Positions 44,080 through 54,203 of a DNA stretch of 64,000 nucleotides are shown here, piece after piece; positions within the stretch are counted from its first letter, which is position 1; each line of letters opens with the position of its first letter. Made by a program: the position numbers and the translations under genes. The notes under the pieces were generated by a model. The model ran no database searches and was not told the origin of the DNA. It was given only the letters and a program-made list of their open reading frames with translations. The DNA is from Streptomyces halstedii (GTDB lineage Bacteria > Actinomycetota > Actinomycetes > Streptomycetales > Streptomycetaceae): NCBI GenBank assembly GCA_000720535.1, contig JOAZ01000016.1, positions 98,880-162,879 on the forward strand, in the 5' to 3' direction.

Positions 44080-44805
44080 ATGGGCAGTGGAACGATGATC
44101 TTCACAGAGGCGACGTACGAGCCCGGGGGTGCCCGGCAGCATCCGGGACCGGACGTACCGACACAGAAATCGCGCACCGCGCCGGAACGGGTCACCGTCG
44201 CGGTGTACGCGGAGGACCCGATCCTGCACACCGGCGTCGTCCAGCAGTTACGCCAGCGCCCGGAGACGGAGCTGCTCATGGACGCCGAGGCGGACCGCGC
44301 CCAGGTCTCCCTGGTCGTGGTGGACAGGGTGGACGAGCCCACCGTGCAACTGCTGCACCGCCTCCAGCGCAACACCTCGACCCGCACCGGACTGGTCGTC
44401 GGTCTCTTCGAGGCGGGCTCGTTGCAGACGATGATCGAGTGCGGGGTGGCCGCCGTCCTGCGGCGTTCGGAGGCCGACCGGGACCGGCTCGTCCATCTGG
44501 TCACGGCGATGGCCAACGGGGAGGGGGTGCTGCCGGGCGATCTGCTCGGCAAGCTCCTCGACCACGTCAGCAGGGTGCAGCGCACGGTGCTCGACCCCCG
44601 GGGGCTGACGCTCTCCACCCTGACGACCCGTGAGGCGGACATGCTCCGGCTGGTGTCGGAGGGCTTCGACACCTCGGAGATCGCCCTGAAGACCTCGTAC
44701 TCCGAACGCACCGTGAAGAACGTGCTGCACGAGGTGGCGACGCGGCTGCGCCTGCGCAACCGGGCCCATGCCGTGGGCTACGCGATGCGGCACGGGCTCA
44801 TCTGA
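44080..44805 (+). CDS. LuxR-type response-regulator-like transcription factor of the CIS locus
   Basis: A 241-aa regulator. A receiver-like domain (about 37-150: VTVAVYAEDPILHTGVVQQLRQ with acidic pocket, VSLVVVDRVDEP with a candidate phospho-Asp, GLVVGLFEAGS) precedes a LuxR/NarL helix-turn-helix (about 175-238: LTTREADMLRLVSEGFDTSEIA, SERTVKNVLHEVATRLRLRNRAHAV). No kinase is adjacent. It stands between the divergent cisA-like gene and the rightward CIS genes, and a LuxR-type gene is a known companion of Streptomyces CIS clusters, so it may control particle production. An alternative start is the ATG at 44095. Confidence 0.85.
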   Translation: MGSGTMIFTEATYEPGGARQHPGPDVPTQKSRTAPERVTVAVYAEDPILHTGVVQQLRQRPETELLMDAEADRAQVSLVVVDRVDEPTVQLLHRLQRNTSTRTGLVVGLFEAGSLQTMIECGVAAVLRRSEADRDRLVHLVTAMANGEGVLPGDLLGKLLDHVSRVQRTVLDPRGLTLSTLTTREADMLRLVSEGFDTSEIALKTSYSERTVKNVLHEVATRLRLRNRAHAVGYAMRHGLI

Positions 44806-45012
44806 CCGAGCACCCCGCCCGCGCGGCCGCGTCCGGACCGGGAGCGGGGACGGGGCGAGCGGACCGGGGGCGGGGCGGGGGGCGATGGCCGGAAAGGGCA
44901 AGGGCGCTTCCCCCGCCCCGGGTACTCCCGGCCTGTATTTCCCCGTACGGGACGGTGACGCTTGTTCATGGACAGCCATGAGGCCCGCCCCGATCCGACT
45001 GCGAGGTGACCC

Positions 45013-48000
45013 GTGACCGGCACTGTTGGCCCGGCCGCCCGGTATGCCCGTCCGGGCGTGCTGGCCGGCGCCCTTGTGCTGCTGGTCCCCCTGCTGGCGA
45101 CCGGGTCCGTCCCCGGGCACCTCGGCGCGTCCCGGGCCGCCGCGGCCGAACCGGCGCCCGGTGCGGCCGCCGACGCCGGACGGATCGCCTTCGCGGGCAC
45201 CGGGCACCTCAGCCTGGGCCGGGTCGTGGCCAAGGACTCCAGCGAGGAGCTCTTCGGCGCCGGCCCCGCGCACTTCGACCAGCAGCCCTCGGCCCGGGAC
45301 GGCCTGCTGGTCTTCACGAGCCTGCGGGACAGTGCCCGCCCCGAGGTGTATCTGCGCGACACGGACGGTTCCGTGCACAGGCTGACGACCGGGCTCGACG
45401 CCGGTCACCCCGAACTCTCCCCGGACGGGCGGACGGTGGTGTTCGACGCGCCGGACCCCGAGGCCCCGGACGAGGACGCGGCGCGTGACCTGTGGACGAT
45501 CGGCACCGACGGGACCGGGCTGCGCAGGCTCACCGACACGGCCGCCGACGAGGTCTCCCCCACGTTCTCCCCGGACGGCTCCCTGCTCGCCTACTCCAGC
45601 GACGCCGATCCGGTGCGCGGACGGCAGATCTACGAGCGGGCGCTGACCGGAGGCCCGGAGCGCAGGATCAGTGACACACCGGGGGGCGACGCGATCGAGC
45701 CCGCCTGGAATCCGGTGGACGACGACGACCACCGCGATCTCGTCGCCTTCACCCTGGACCCGGACGCGGGGGCGGAGCCGGGGACCGAACCGGAGACGGA
45801 CCCGGCGAAGAAGCCCCATCTGTGGCTGACGGACGGCAAGGGCGCCGACCACGCCCTGCTGACGGGCGGCCCGGCCGCCTGGAGCACCAAGGCGCCCGCC
45901 TGGCTGCCGAACGGTGACGACCTGCTCTTCCTCAGCCCCGACCAGACCTGCACGTGCGACCCGTACGACAACGTCTACCGGTACGGAACCCAGACGTACG
46001 GGGATCCGGAACTGCTCCTGGGCGAGAACCGCGACGTCGGCTCGCCGACCTGGCTGGGATCGGCGACCGGGTCCGTGGTGGTCGCCCGTACGACCGCCGC
46101 GTCGGCCAACGAGGCGACCCTCCAGGACGCGCGCGCCGACGGCTCGGACCCGCGCGACCTGCGCGTCGGCATCCTCCTTGAGGATCCGGAGGCCACGCGG
46201 GACGCGACGACGAACCGGCTGTTCCTCCCGCAGAACGGCTACGACCCCTGGCACGAGCGGCAGAACTACACGCCGGACGGCCGGCACATCGTGGTGACCC
46301 GGTTCGAGGGCGAGCTGGGCGAACGGGTCGCGCGCATCTGGACGGTCGAGGCGGACGGCTCGAAGCCCACTCCGCTGACGCTGGGCGAACCCGGTGCCCG
46401 GGACTGGGACACCGATCCCACCATCTCGCCGGACGGCACGCGGCTCGCCTTCACCCGGACCTCGCCCGGCGGCGTCGGTGACGCCGCCGGACCCGGCAGG
46501 ATCCTGGTGGCCGACCTGGACACCGGGGCGATTCTCGACAGGGTCGTACCGCCCGCCGGGCTGGAGACGGCCGGTGACGCGCAGCCCACCTGGTCGCCGG
46601 ACGGCGAGACCCTCGCGTTCACCCGCAACCACACCGTCGACGGCCGTGGGGGCAGCAAGCACGTCTGGACCGTGCCGGTGGACGCGCTGGGCCGGCAGGA
46701 GGACCTGAGCGCGACGCGCTGCCCCGGAACCTGCGAGGTGATCGACGACAGTCCGGCCTTCTCCCCCGACGGCCGCACGCTCGCCTTCAACCGTAAGGAC
46801 AGCGGAGAGGAGGAGCGGGCGGGCCTCGTCGTCACCTCGGTGACGGACGACACGTGCCGGGTCGTCCTGCCGGCCGTTCTGCGGGACGACCCGAGCGCCT
46901 GCGGCGAGGACCTTCCGGGCACGGACACCTCCGGCACCGGGCCGTTCCAGCCCCGCGACGTCGCCTGGTCGCCCGACGGCGGCCGGCTGCTGCTGAGTTC
47001 GCGCCGCGCGGGCGCGCCGAACTCACCGGAGGCGCTGTCCACCCTCGACCTGGACTCCGGTGTCCTGACCCCGCTCACGGACAGGCTGCCCGGCCGGCAG
47101 AAGGAGCCCGCCTACCAGCAGTCGGTGGACCTGTCGGTGAGCGCCCCGCCCGTCGGGCCCCGGGTGGAGGCCGGTTCGTCGGTCTCGCTGACCGTCACCG
47201 TGACCAACCGCGGTCCGGCGCCCTCACCGCGTACGACGTTCACCGCGGACGCCCCGCCCGGTGTGCGCGTCGATTCCCTGACCACACCGTCCGGTCCCTG
47301 CCCCGCCGGCTCCCCGCAGTGCGACCTGGGCCTTCTCGCGCCCGGGGCGAGCGTGCCGGTGACCGTCGAGCTGACCGGGGTGACGACGGGTGACCAGCGG
47401 ATCGGGTGGTCCGTCGCCGGATCGGTCGTCGATCCCAGCCCCACCGACAACGCGGCGGAGACCGTCGTCCCGGTCGATGCCGTGACCCCGTCCCCCACGC
47501 CGACCCCGACGCCCACGCCTCCCACGGCCACTCCGACGCCCCCGCCGACCACTCCGGTGCCGTCGCCCTCGACGCCGCCCGCACCGGCCCCCGCTCCCCC
47601 GGCACCGGCACCGCCCTCGGCGGGACCGGGTCTCGCGGTCGCGGCCCAGCCGAACCCGGGCTTCGTGGGCGGGAGGGTCGTGGTGACCTACACCGTGCGC
47701 AACGGGCGGAACGCCCTGGCGACCGGGCTGCGGCTGCGCCTCGGCCTGCCGTCGGGCGTACCGGCCGGTCCGCTGCCCGCCGGATGCCGCGCCGGGGTGT
47801 GCGCCCTGGGCGATCTGGCGCCGGGAGCCTCCACCGTCGTACGGGTGGTGCTGGCACCGGACAAGGCGGTGCGGACCGTGATCACGGGCACCCTGACCAC
47901 GACCGGTACCGACGCCGACCCCAGCGACAACACCGCGCGGACTCCGCTGCGGATCCTCCAGCCGAAGATCGTCTCGGTGCCCGAGGTCGGCAAGCCGGGG

Positions 48001-48261
48001 TTCGTGACCTCGGTACGGGGCAAGGACTTCCCGCCCGGCGCACCCGTGACGCTCACCTGGGATCCGGGCATCACGGCGGCGGCCCCGCCGGTGGTCCCCG
48101 GCTCCGACCGCACGTTCATCGGGCAGTTGCTGATCCTCTTCAAGGACCGGACGGGACCGCGCACCATCACGGCGAAGGGTCCCGGATTCAGCCCGGTCAC
48201 CACCACGTTCCTGGTGGTGAGCGGCAGTATCGGGCCGCCCGACGAGGTGGAGCGCCGGTGA
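45013..48261 (+). CDS. Secreted TolB/WD40-like beta-propeller protein with DUF11 repeats
   Basis: A 1,082-aa exported protein. A signal peptide (about 1-45, ending SRAAAAEP) leads into a beta-propeller made of SPDGR/SPDGT blades (for example LSPDGRTVVFDA, FSPDGSLLAYSS, ISPDGTRLAF, WSPDGETLAF, FSPDGRTLAF, about 60-690). Two DUF11/CARDB-like beta-sandwich repeats follow (about 705-820 and 880-980), separated by a Pro/Thr linker, with an Ig-like C-terminus. GTG 45013 has GAGGTGA upstream. Its stop overlaps the cis16 start by GTGA, so an exterior protein is coupled to cytosolic CIS parts. A role as a surface partner or sensor is inference. Confidence 0.85.
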   Translation: MTGTVGPAARYARPGVLAGALVLLVPLLATGSVPGHLGASRAAAAEPAPGAAADAGRIAFAGTGHLSLGRVVAKDSSEELFGAGPAHFDQQPSARDGLLVFTSLRDSARPEVYLRDTDGSVHRLTTGLDAGHPELSPDGRTVVFDAPDPEAPDEDAARDLWTIGTDGTGLRRLTDTAADEVSPTFSPDGSLLAYSSDADPVRGRQIYERALTGGPERRISDTPGGDAIEPAWNPVDDDDHRDLVAFTLDPDAGAEPGTEPETDPAKKPHLWLTDGKGADHALLTGGPAAWSTKAPAWLPNGDDLLFLSPDQTCTCDPYDNVYRYGTQTYGDPELLLGENRDVGSPTWLGSATGSVVVARTTAASANEATLQDARADGSDPRDLRVGILLEDPEATRDATTNRLFLPQNGYDPWHERQNYTPDGRHIVVTRFEGELGERVARIWTVEADGSKPTPLTLGEPGARDWDTDPTISPDGTRLAFTRTSPGGVGDAAGPGRILVADLDTGAILDRVVPPAGLETAGDAQPTWSPDGETLAFTRNHTVDGRGGSKHVWTVPVDALGRQEDLSATRCPGTCEVIDDSPAFSPDGRTLAFNRKDSGEEERAGLVVTSVTDDTCRVVLPAVLRDDPSACGEDLPGTDTSGTGPFQPRDVAWSPDGGRLLLSSRRAGAPNSPEALSTLDLDSGVLTPLTDRLPGRQKEPAYQQSVDLSVSAPPVGPRVEAGSSVSLTVTVTNRGPAPSPRTTFTADAPPGVRVDSLTTPSGPCPAGSPQCDLGLLAPGASVPVTVELTGVTTGDQRIGWSVAGSVVDPSPTDNAAETVVPVDAVTPSPTPTPTPTPPTATPTPPPTTPVPSPSTPPAPAPAPPAPAPPSAGPGLAVAAQPNPGFVGGRVVVTYTVRNGRNALATGLRLRLGLPSGVPAGPLPAGCRAGVCALGDLAPGASTVVRVVLAPDKAVRTVITGTLTTTGTDADPSDNTARTPLRILQPKIVSVPEVGKPGFVTSVRGKDFPPGAPVTLTWDPGITAAAPPVVPGSDRTFIGQLLILFKDRTGPRTITAKGPGFSPVTTTFLVVSGSIGPPDEVERR

Positions 48262-48962
48262 TCCACGAGGTCGACGAGGGCCTGCGGCTGCTGCTGGTGG
48301 AGTCGGGACTGCGGGAGAACGGCGTCGAGATCGTCTTCGACGCGCCCACCCGGGACTGGTCGGCCCGGCGCAACGCGCCGACGATCAGCGTCTTCCTGTA
48401 CGACATCCGCGAGGACGTGACGCGGCGGCGGTCCGGTACGGCGCAGGTGCACGACGGCGAGGGGGCGGTCGTCGGCCGCCGCACCCCGCCGCGCTGGTTC
48501 GACCTGACCTATCTGGTCACCGCCTGGACCAACCGTCCGCAGGACGAACACCGCCTGCTGTCCGAGGTGTTGCGGTGCCTGATCGTGGCGGACGTGCTGC
48601 CCGCCCGGTTCCGCACGGGCAGCCTCGCGGAGCTGGGTCTCACGGTCGGGATCGACGCGGCGGGCCCCGGCACGGACGGCCCGTCCGCCGCCGACGTGTG
48701 GTCGGCACTCGGGGGCGAGCTCAAGCCGTCGATCGTGCTGCGGGTGTCGGCGCCGATGGCCGGTGAGCGGAGCGCGGTGGGCCCGCCGGTCACCGAGGGC
48801 CTGGTGGTGCGGACGGCCACGGCGGTGGACGGCGCGGAGCCGGGCCCCGGGCGCCGGCTGCGGTACGAGGGGGTGACGGACCCCGGCCCGGACGGGTTCG
48901 CCGCCGAGCGGGAACGGCTCCGGCCGGCCGCTCGCCGGCGCCGAGGGGGGACCGCGCGGTGA
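48258..48962 (+). CDS. cis16: CIS tail terminator/cap protein (DUF4255, Pvc16/Afp16-like)
   Basis: A 234-aa protein. The DUF4255 fold typical of Pvc16/Afp16 caps is visible: EVDEGLRLLLVESGL, EIVFDAPTRDWSARRNAPTISVFLYDIREDV, PPRWFDLTYLVTAWTNRPQDEHRLLSEVLRCLI and a C-terminal beta segment (SIVLRVSAPM). In contractile tails this protein caps sheath and tube at the end opposite the baseplate. Both ends overlap neighbours by 4 nt (GTGA), coupling it to the secreted propeller gene and to the AAA+ ATPase gene. Confidence 0.88.
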   Translation: MIHEVDEGLRLLLVESGLRENGVEIVFDAPTRDWSARRNAPTISVFLYDIREDVTRRRSGTAQVHDGEGAVVGRRTPPRWFDLTYLVTAWTNRPQDEHRLLSEVLRCLIVADVLPARFRTGSLAELGLTVGIDAAGPGTDGPSAADVWSALGGELKPSIVLRVSAPMAGERSAVGPPVTEGLVVRTATAVDGAEPGPGRRLRYEGVTDPGPDGFAAERERLRPAARRRRGGTAR

Positions 48963-51217
48963 CGTACGGGGGGCGTGACCGGCGGGACGCCGACGCGACA
49001 CGGCTCGACGAGCCGTCCGGGCCGGTGGACTCGGCGGGGCCCGAAAACTCGGCAGGTCCGGGGGACTTGGCAGGGCCGGGGGACTCGGCAGGGCCGGGGG
49101 ATCCGACCGGTCCCGGCCACGCGGACCCGGCCGGTCTCGCGGACCCGGCCGGTCTGCGGGATCTGTGGGAGCGGCTGGGCGGTGTCGAGCGGCGGGTGCG
49201 GCGGGCCGTGGCCGCGCGCCGGGCCGTGGACCCGGATCCGGACGATCCGTACCGGGGGCAGTACCTGACGCCCGAGGCGGCCGAGCGGATCCTCGGTTCC
49301 CCGTCCGCGTTCCACCCGGCACCGGCGGGCGGCGACGCGTGGGAGCCGCTGTCCCCGAAGGGCAGACTGGGGCGGCTGGCGGCCGGCTTCGGGCTGCTGG
49401 AGCTGGACGTGGAACTGCTGCTGGTGGCGGCCGCCCCCGACATCGACGCCCGGTTCGAGCGTCTGTACGGCTATCTCAACGACGACCTGACCCGCCGCCG
49501 GCCGACCATCGGCCTCGCCCTGGAACTGTGCGGGCTGCCGGCCGCGGGGCCGGGCCGGTTCCGGTTCTCGGCGTCGGCCCCGCTCGTCGGGGGCGGGCTC
49601 CTGGAGGTCCAGGAGCCGGGTCTTCCGCTGCTGTCACGGGTGCTGCGGGTGCCCGACCGGGTGACCGCGCACCTGCTCGGTGACGACGAGATCGGCGGCG
49701 CGCTCCAGGGCGTGGTCCGGCTCGGCGGGGGGCGTCCGGAGGCGGCCGCCGCCGAACAGGCCGCGCGCGTGGCCGACGCGGTACGGACCGGGAGCGGGCT
49801 GGTGTATCTGCTGGACAAGGGCGGTGACCCGGCCCGGCTGGCGGTCGACGCCCTGCTGGCCGGGGGCCTTCGCCCGCTCGTCGTCGACCCGGAGGCGCTG
49901 GTAGCGGACCCGGCACCGGCGCGGCTCGCGCACGCCCTGGTCACCGAGGCCCGGCTGAGCGGGGGCGGTCTCGTCCTCGGCCCGGTGGACGCGATGGACC
50001 CCCGGCGCCCGGAACGCGCACGGCTGCTGCGCGATCTGTGCGCGGCGGCGGCCGGTGTCCCCCTGGTCACGTACGGGTCGAAGGGCTGGGACCCGTGGTG
50101 GACGCGGGAGAGTCCCGTGCGGTTCTCCGTGGCCCCTCCGCCGGCCGCGCGACGGACACGCCAGTGGGAACGGGCGCTGGCGGACGCCGCCGGGAGCGGC
50201 CCGGGTGAGCCCGCCCCGCTGGACGACGCGCTCGCCGACGCCGTGGCCCCGTACCGCCTGGACGCCGAGCAGGTGCGCAAGGCCGCCGTCGTGGCGACCC
50301 GGACGGCGGCGCTGGAGCGGCGGCCGGTGAGCGCGGACGACCTGCGGGCCGCCGTACGCGCCCAGAACAGCGCGGGGCTGGAGCGGCTGGCGCGGCGCGT
50401 CGAGCCCGCTGTCGGCTGGGACGATCTGGTGCTGCCTCCGGCGACCCGCCGTCAGCTGGGGGAACTCGCGCTGCGGGCCCGCCACCGCGAGCAGGTGCTC
50501 GGGCAGTGGCGGATGCGTCCGGGCGGCGGCCGGGGGCGTGGGGTGATCGCCCTGTTCGCGGGTGAGTCCGGTACCGGCAAGACGATGTCCGCCGAGGTGG
50601 TGGCCGCCGAACTGGGCATGGAGCTCTATGTGGTGGACCTGTCCACCGTCGTGGACAAGTACATCGGGGAGACCGAGAAGAACCTCGAACGGATCTTCGT
50701 CGAGGCGGCCGAGGTGAACGGCATCCTCCTCTTCGACGAGGCGGACGCGGTGTTCGGGAAGCGTTCGCAGGTCAAGGACGCGCATGACCGCCACGCCAAC
50801 GTGGAGTCGGCGTATCTGCTCCAGCGCATGGAGTCGTTCGACGGCATCGCGGTGCTCACCACCAATCTGCGGGCCAATCTCGACGAGGCGTTCACCCGGC
50901 GGCTCGACGTGGTCGCGGAGTTCCCGATGCCCGACGAGGCCCAGCGGCTCGCGCTGTGGGACCGCTGCCTCGGTACGGAGATGCCGCGTGACGGGGGGCT
51001 CGACCTGGCGTTCTGCGCGCGGCGCTTCGAGCTGGCGGGCGGCTCCATCCGGGCGTGCGCGGTGACGGCGGCCTATCTGGCGGCCGAGGCGGGCCGCCCG
51101 CTCGGCATGGAGCAGGTCGTCTCGGCGGTCCTCCAGGAGTACCGCAAGCTCGGACGGCTGGTCCTGGAGAGCGAGTTCGGCCCCTGGCTGGACGGCGGGC
51201 GGGCCGGGGACGCGTAA
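48959..51217 (+). CDS. cis15: CIS-associated AAA+ ATPase (Afp15/Pvc15-like)
   Basis: A 752-aa protein. An inactive-looking N-terminal ATPase-like half (about 60-430) is followed by an intact AAA+ module: Walker A GESGTGKT (about 536-543), Walker B ILLFDEADAVFGKRS (about 590), sensor-1-like VLTTNL and arginine-finger-region TRRLDVVAEFPMPD. The pore-loop-like YIGETEKNLERIF is conserved in Afp15 proteins. The first 50 residues are Ser/Gly/Pro repeats (AGPGDS) encoded by 18-bp tandem units. Afp15 relatives are needed for particle assembly, probably as a chaperone or disassembly motor. GTG start by GTGA overlap with cis16. Confidence 0.92.
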   Translation: MTYGGRDRRDADATRLDEPSGPVDSAGPENSAGPGDLAGPGDSAGPGDPTGPGHADPAGLADPAGLRDLWERLGGVERRVRRAVAARRAVDPDPDDPYRGQYLTPEAAERILGSPSAFHPAPAGGDAWEPLSPKGRLGRLAAGFGLLELDVELLLVAAAPDIDARFERLYGYLNDDLTRRRPTIGLALELCGLPAAGPGRFRFSASAPLVGGGLLEVQEPGLPLLSRVLRVPDRVTAHLLGDDEIGGALQGVVRLGGGRPEAAAAEQAARVADAVRTGSGLVYLLDKGGDPARLAVDALLAGGLRPLVVDPEALVADPAPARLAHALVTEARLSGGGLVLGPVDAMDPRRPERARLLRDLCAAAAGVPLVTYGSKGWDPWWTRESPVRFSVAPPPAARRTRQWERALADAAGSGPGEPAPLDDALADAVAPYRLDAEQVRKAAVVATRTAALERRPVSADDLRAAVRAQNSAGLERLARRVEPAVGWDDLVLPPATRRQLGELALRARHREQVLGQWRMRPGGGRGRGVIALFAGESGTGKTMSAEVVAAELGMELYVVDLSTVVDKYIGETEKNLERIFVEAAEVNGILLFDEADAVFGKRSQVKDAHDRHANVESAYLLQRMESFDGIAVLTTNLRANLDEAFTRRLDVVAEFPMPDEAQRLALWDRCLGTEMPRDGGLDLAFCARRFELAGGSIRACAVTAAYLAAEAGRPLGMEQVVSAVLQEYRKLGRLVLESEFGPWLDGGRAGDA

Positions 51218-51473
51218 GCCGCCCGGTGGAGCCCGGCAGGGCGCCGAGACGCACCGGAGCGGCGGGGGGCGCGCCCCGAAGCGGCCGCCGGGCGGGACGG
51301 CGCGCGCCGATGCGGCCGTCCGGCGGGGCCCTGACGGGCAGTTCCCGCCCCGGCGGGGTTGCCCGGGAAGGCAGTGTCCTCTGCCCCGTGTCCAGGACCT
51401 TCGGACCTGTTCGCCGCCGTGACGGCCCGGTGAGACTCGGCAGTGACCGAGTGGGCCAGCTGAAGGAGCGAGC

Positions 51474-53000
<1,527 letters not shown>

Positions 53001-53124
53001 CCCCGGGGCCCACCGGCGGCCCGCCCGCGGCCGGCAACGGCCGCACCCCGGCCCTACCCCGGCCCTACCCCGGCCTTTCCACAGCCTTTGCACGGCCTTC
53101 GAACAGAAAAGGTGACAGAGAATC

Positions 53125-53565
53125 ATGGCAGAGGGCGACGCTCTTTCCACCCATGTCTTCGGCGTCCAACTGGGCGGCTACCTCGTCGAGTCCATCCAGG
53201 AGATCAGCGGGATGACCGTCGAGGAGGAGGTCGTCGAGGTCCGCCAGGTGACCGCGGAGGGCAAGCAGATCATCCGCAAGCAGCCGGGCGCGCGTCAGGC
53301 CGGCGAGGTCACGATCACCCGCGGGCTCGACAAGAGCAGCGAGTTCACCACGTGGATCAAGGAGACCCTGAACAACGGGGCCGTCGACACCGCGCGGCAG
53401 AACCTCACCATCGAGATCAAGGACTCGACGGGCGACACGGTCCGGCGCATCCAGCTGATGCAGGGCTGGGCCAGCAAGTGGGAGGGCCCCTCGCTGAAGG
53501 CGGGCGAGTCCAGCGCCGCCACCGAGTCCGTGACCATCACCTTCGAGGAGATCGTGGTCGAATGA
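53125..53565 (+). CDS. cis1: Inner tube protein (gp19/Hcp-like)
   Basis: A 146-aa tube protein. FGVQLGGYLVESIQEISGMTVEEEVVEVRQ, KQPGARQAGEVTITRGLDKSSEFTTWIKE and the C-terminal ATESVTITFEEIVVE show the phage T4 gp19/CIS tube fold. It would stack as hexamers to form the tube inside the sheath. GGTGACAGAGA precedes the ATG. The gap to the sheath gene is 124 bp and contains short CCCCGGCCCTA repeats. Its stop overlaps the next gene (ATGA). Confidence 0.95.
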   Translation: MAEGDALSTHVFGVQLGGYLVESIQEISGMTVEEEVVEVRQVTAEGKQIIRKQPGARQAGEVTITRGLDKSSEFTTWIKETLNNGAVDTARQNLTIEIKDSTGDTVRRIQLMQGWASKWEGPSLKAGESSAATESVTITFEEIVVE

Positions 53566-54044
53566 GGCGACGGACGGTCACGGCGGGCGGCCTGGACGAG
53601 ATCCTCGACGCCACGGCTCCCGCCGCGCCCGCGGACCAGGTGTCCGCGCCGCCCCCGGCGCAGAACCGTCAGGAGCTGCGCACCGCGTTCGAGTTCGAGC
53701 TCCCGCGCGGTTACGTGGACGACGAGGGCACGGTGCACCGGCGGGGCACGATGCGGCTGGCGACCGCGCGGGACGAGCTGCGTCCGCAGATCGACCTGCG
53801 GGTCAAGGAGAACCCGGCGTATCTGAGTGTGGTGCTGCTGAGCCAGGTGATCACCCAGCTCGGCACCGTCACCGATGTGCACGCCGGGGTGGTGGAGCGG
53901 ATGTACGCCACGGACGTGGCGTTCCTCCAGGACTTCTACCGGCGGATCAACAGCGAGGGGCACACGCACGCCGCGGTGACCTGTCCGCTGTGCCACGGCT
54001 CGTTCGAGGTGGACCTCTCCGGTGGGCGCCTGGGGGAATCGTGA
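53562..54044 (+). CDS. 160-aa tail-assembly-chaperone-like protein
   Basis: A soluble protein with a disordered Ala/Pro start, then a core (ELRTAFEFELPRGYVDDEGTVHRRGTMRLATARDELRPQIDLRV, AYLSVVLLSQVITQLGTV, VVERMYATDVAFLQDFYRRIN). This resembles phage tail assembly chaperones (P2 gpE / Mu gp41 / DUF-type 'phage tail assembly protein'). A C-terminal CPLCHGSFEVD carries a CxxC pair that may bind zinc. It overlaps the tube gene (ATGA) and the next 52-aa gene (GTGA). Its place between tube and giant protein equals that of the frameshifted chaperone pair in P2. A G-run (54032-54036) just before the stop is a candidate slip site. Confidence 0.7.
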   Translation: MRRRTVTAGGLDEILDATAPAAPADQVSAPPPAQNRQELRTAFEFELPRGYVDDEGTVHRRGTMRLATARDELRPQIDLRVKENPAYLSVVLLSQVITQLGTVTDVHAGVVERMYATDVAFLQDFYRRINSEGHTHAAVTCPLCHGSFEVDLSGGRLGES

Positions 54045-54199
54045 CGTACGCGCTTCCCCGGCTGCGGGAGGAGATCGCGTACGTCGCCTACCACTTCCAC
54101 TGGCGGCTCGAAGACATCCTCGACCTCACCCACGGCGAACGCCAGCAGTGGGTGAGGGAGATCGCGCGGATCAACACCCGTGCCAACGAAGGTGGTTGA
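54041..54199 (+). CDS. 52-aa small CIS protein (DUF6760-type), possible frameshift extension
   Basis: Starts at the GTG overlapping the previous stop (54041-54044). The product is a single helical unit: LPRLREEIAYVAYHFHWRLEDILDLTHGERQQWVREIARIN. From memory, small proteins with the HW..EDILDL.HGER pattern occur in Streptomyces and cyanobacterial CIS loci as DUF6760. Its frame lies -1 to the upstream gene and is open through that gene's end, so it could be read either as a separate protein or as the tail of a fusion. It ends 4 bp before the giant gene. Confidence 0.75.
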   Translation: MTYALPRLREEIAYVAYHFHWRLEDILDLTHGERQQWVREIARINTRANEGG

Positions 54200-54203
54200 T
54201 CGT

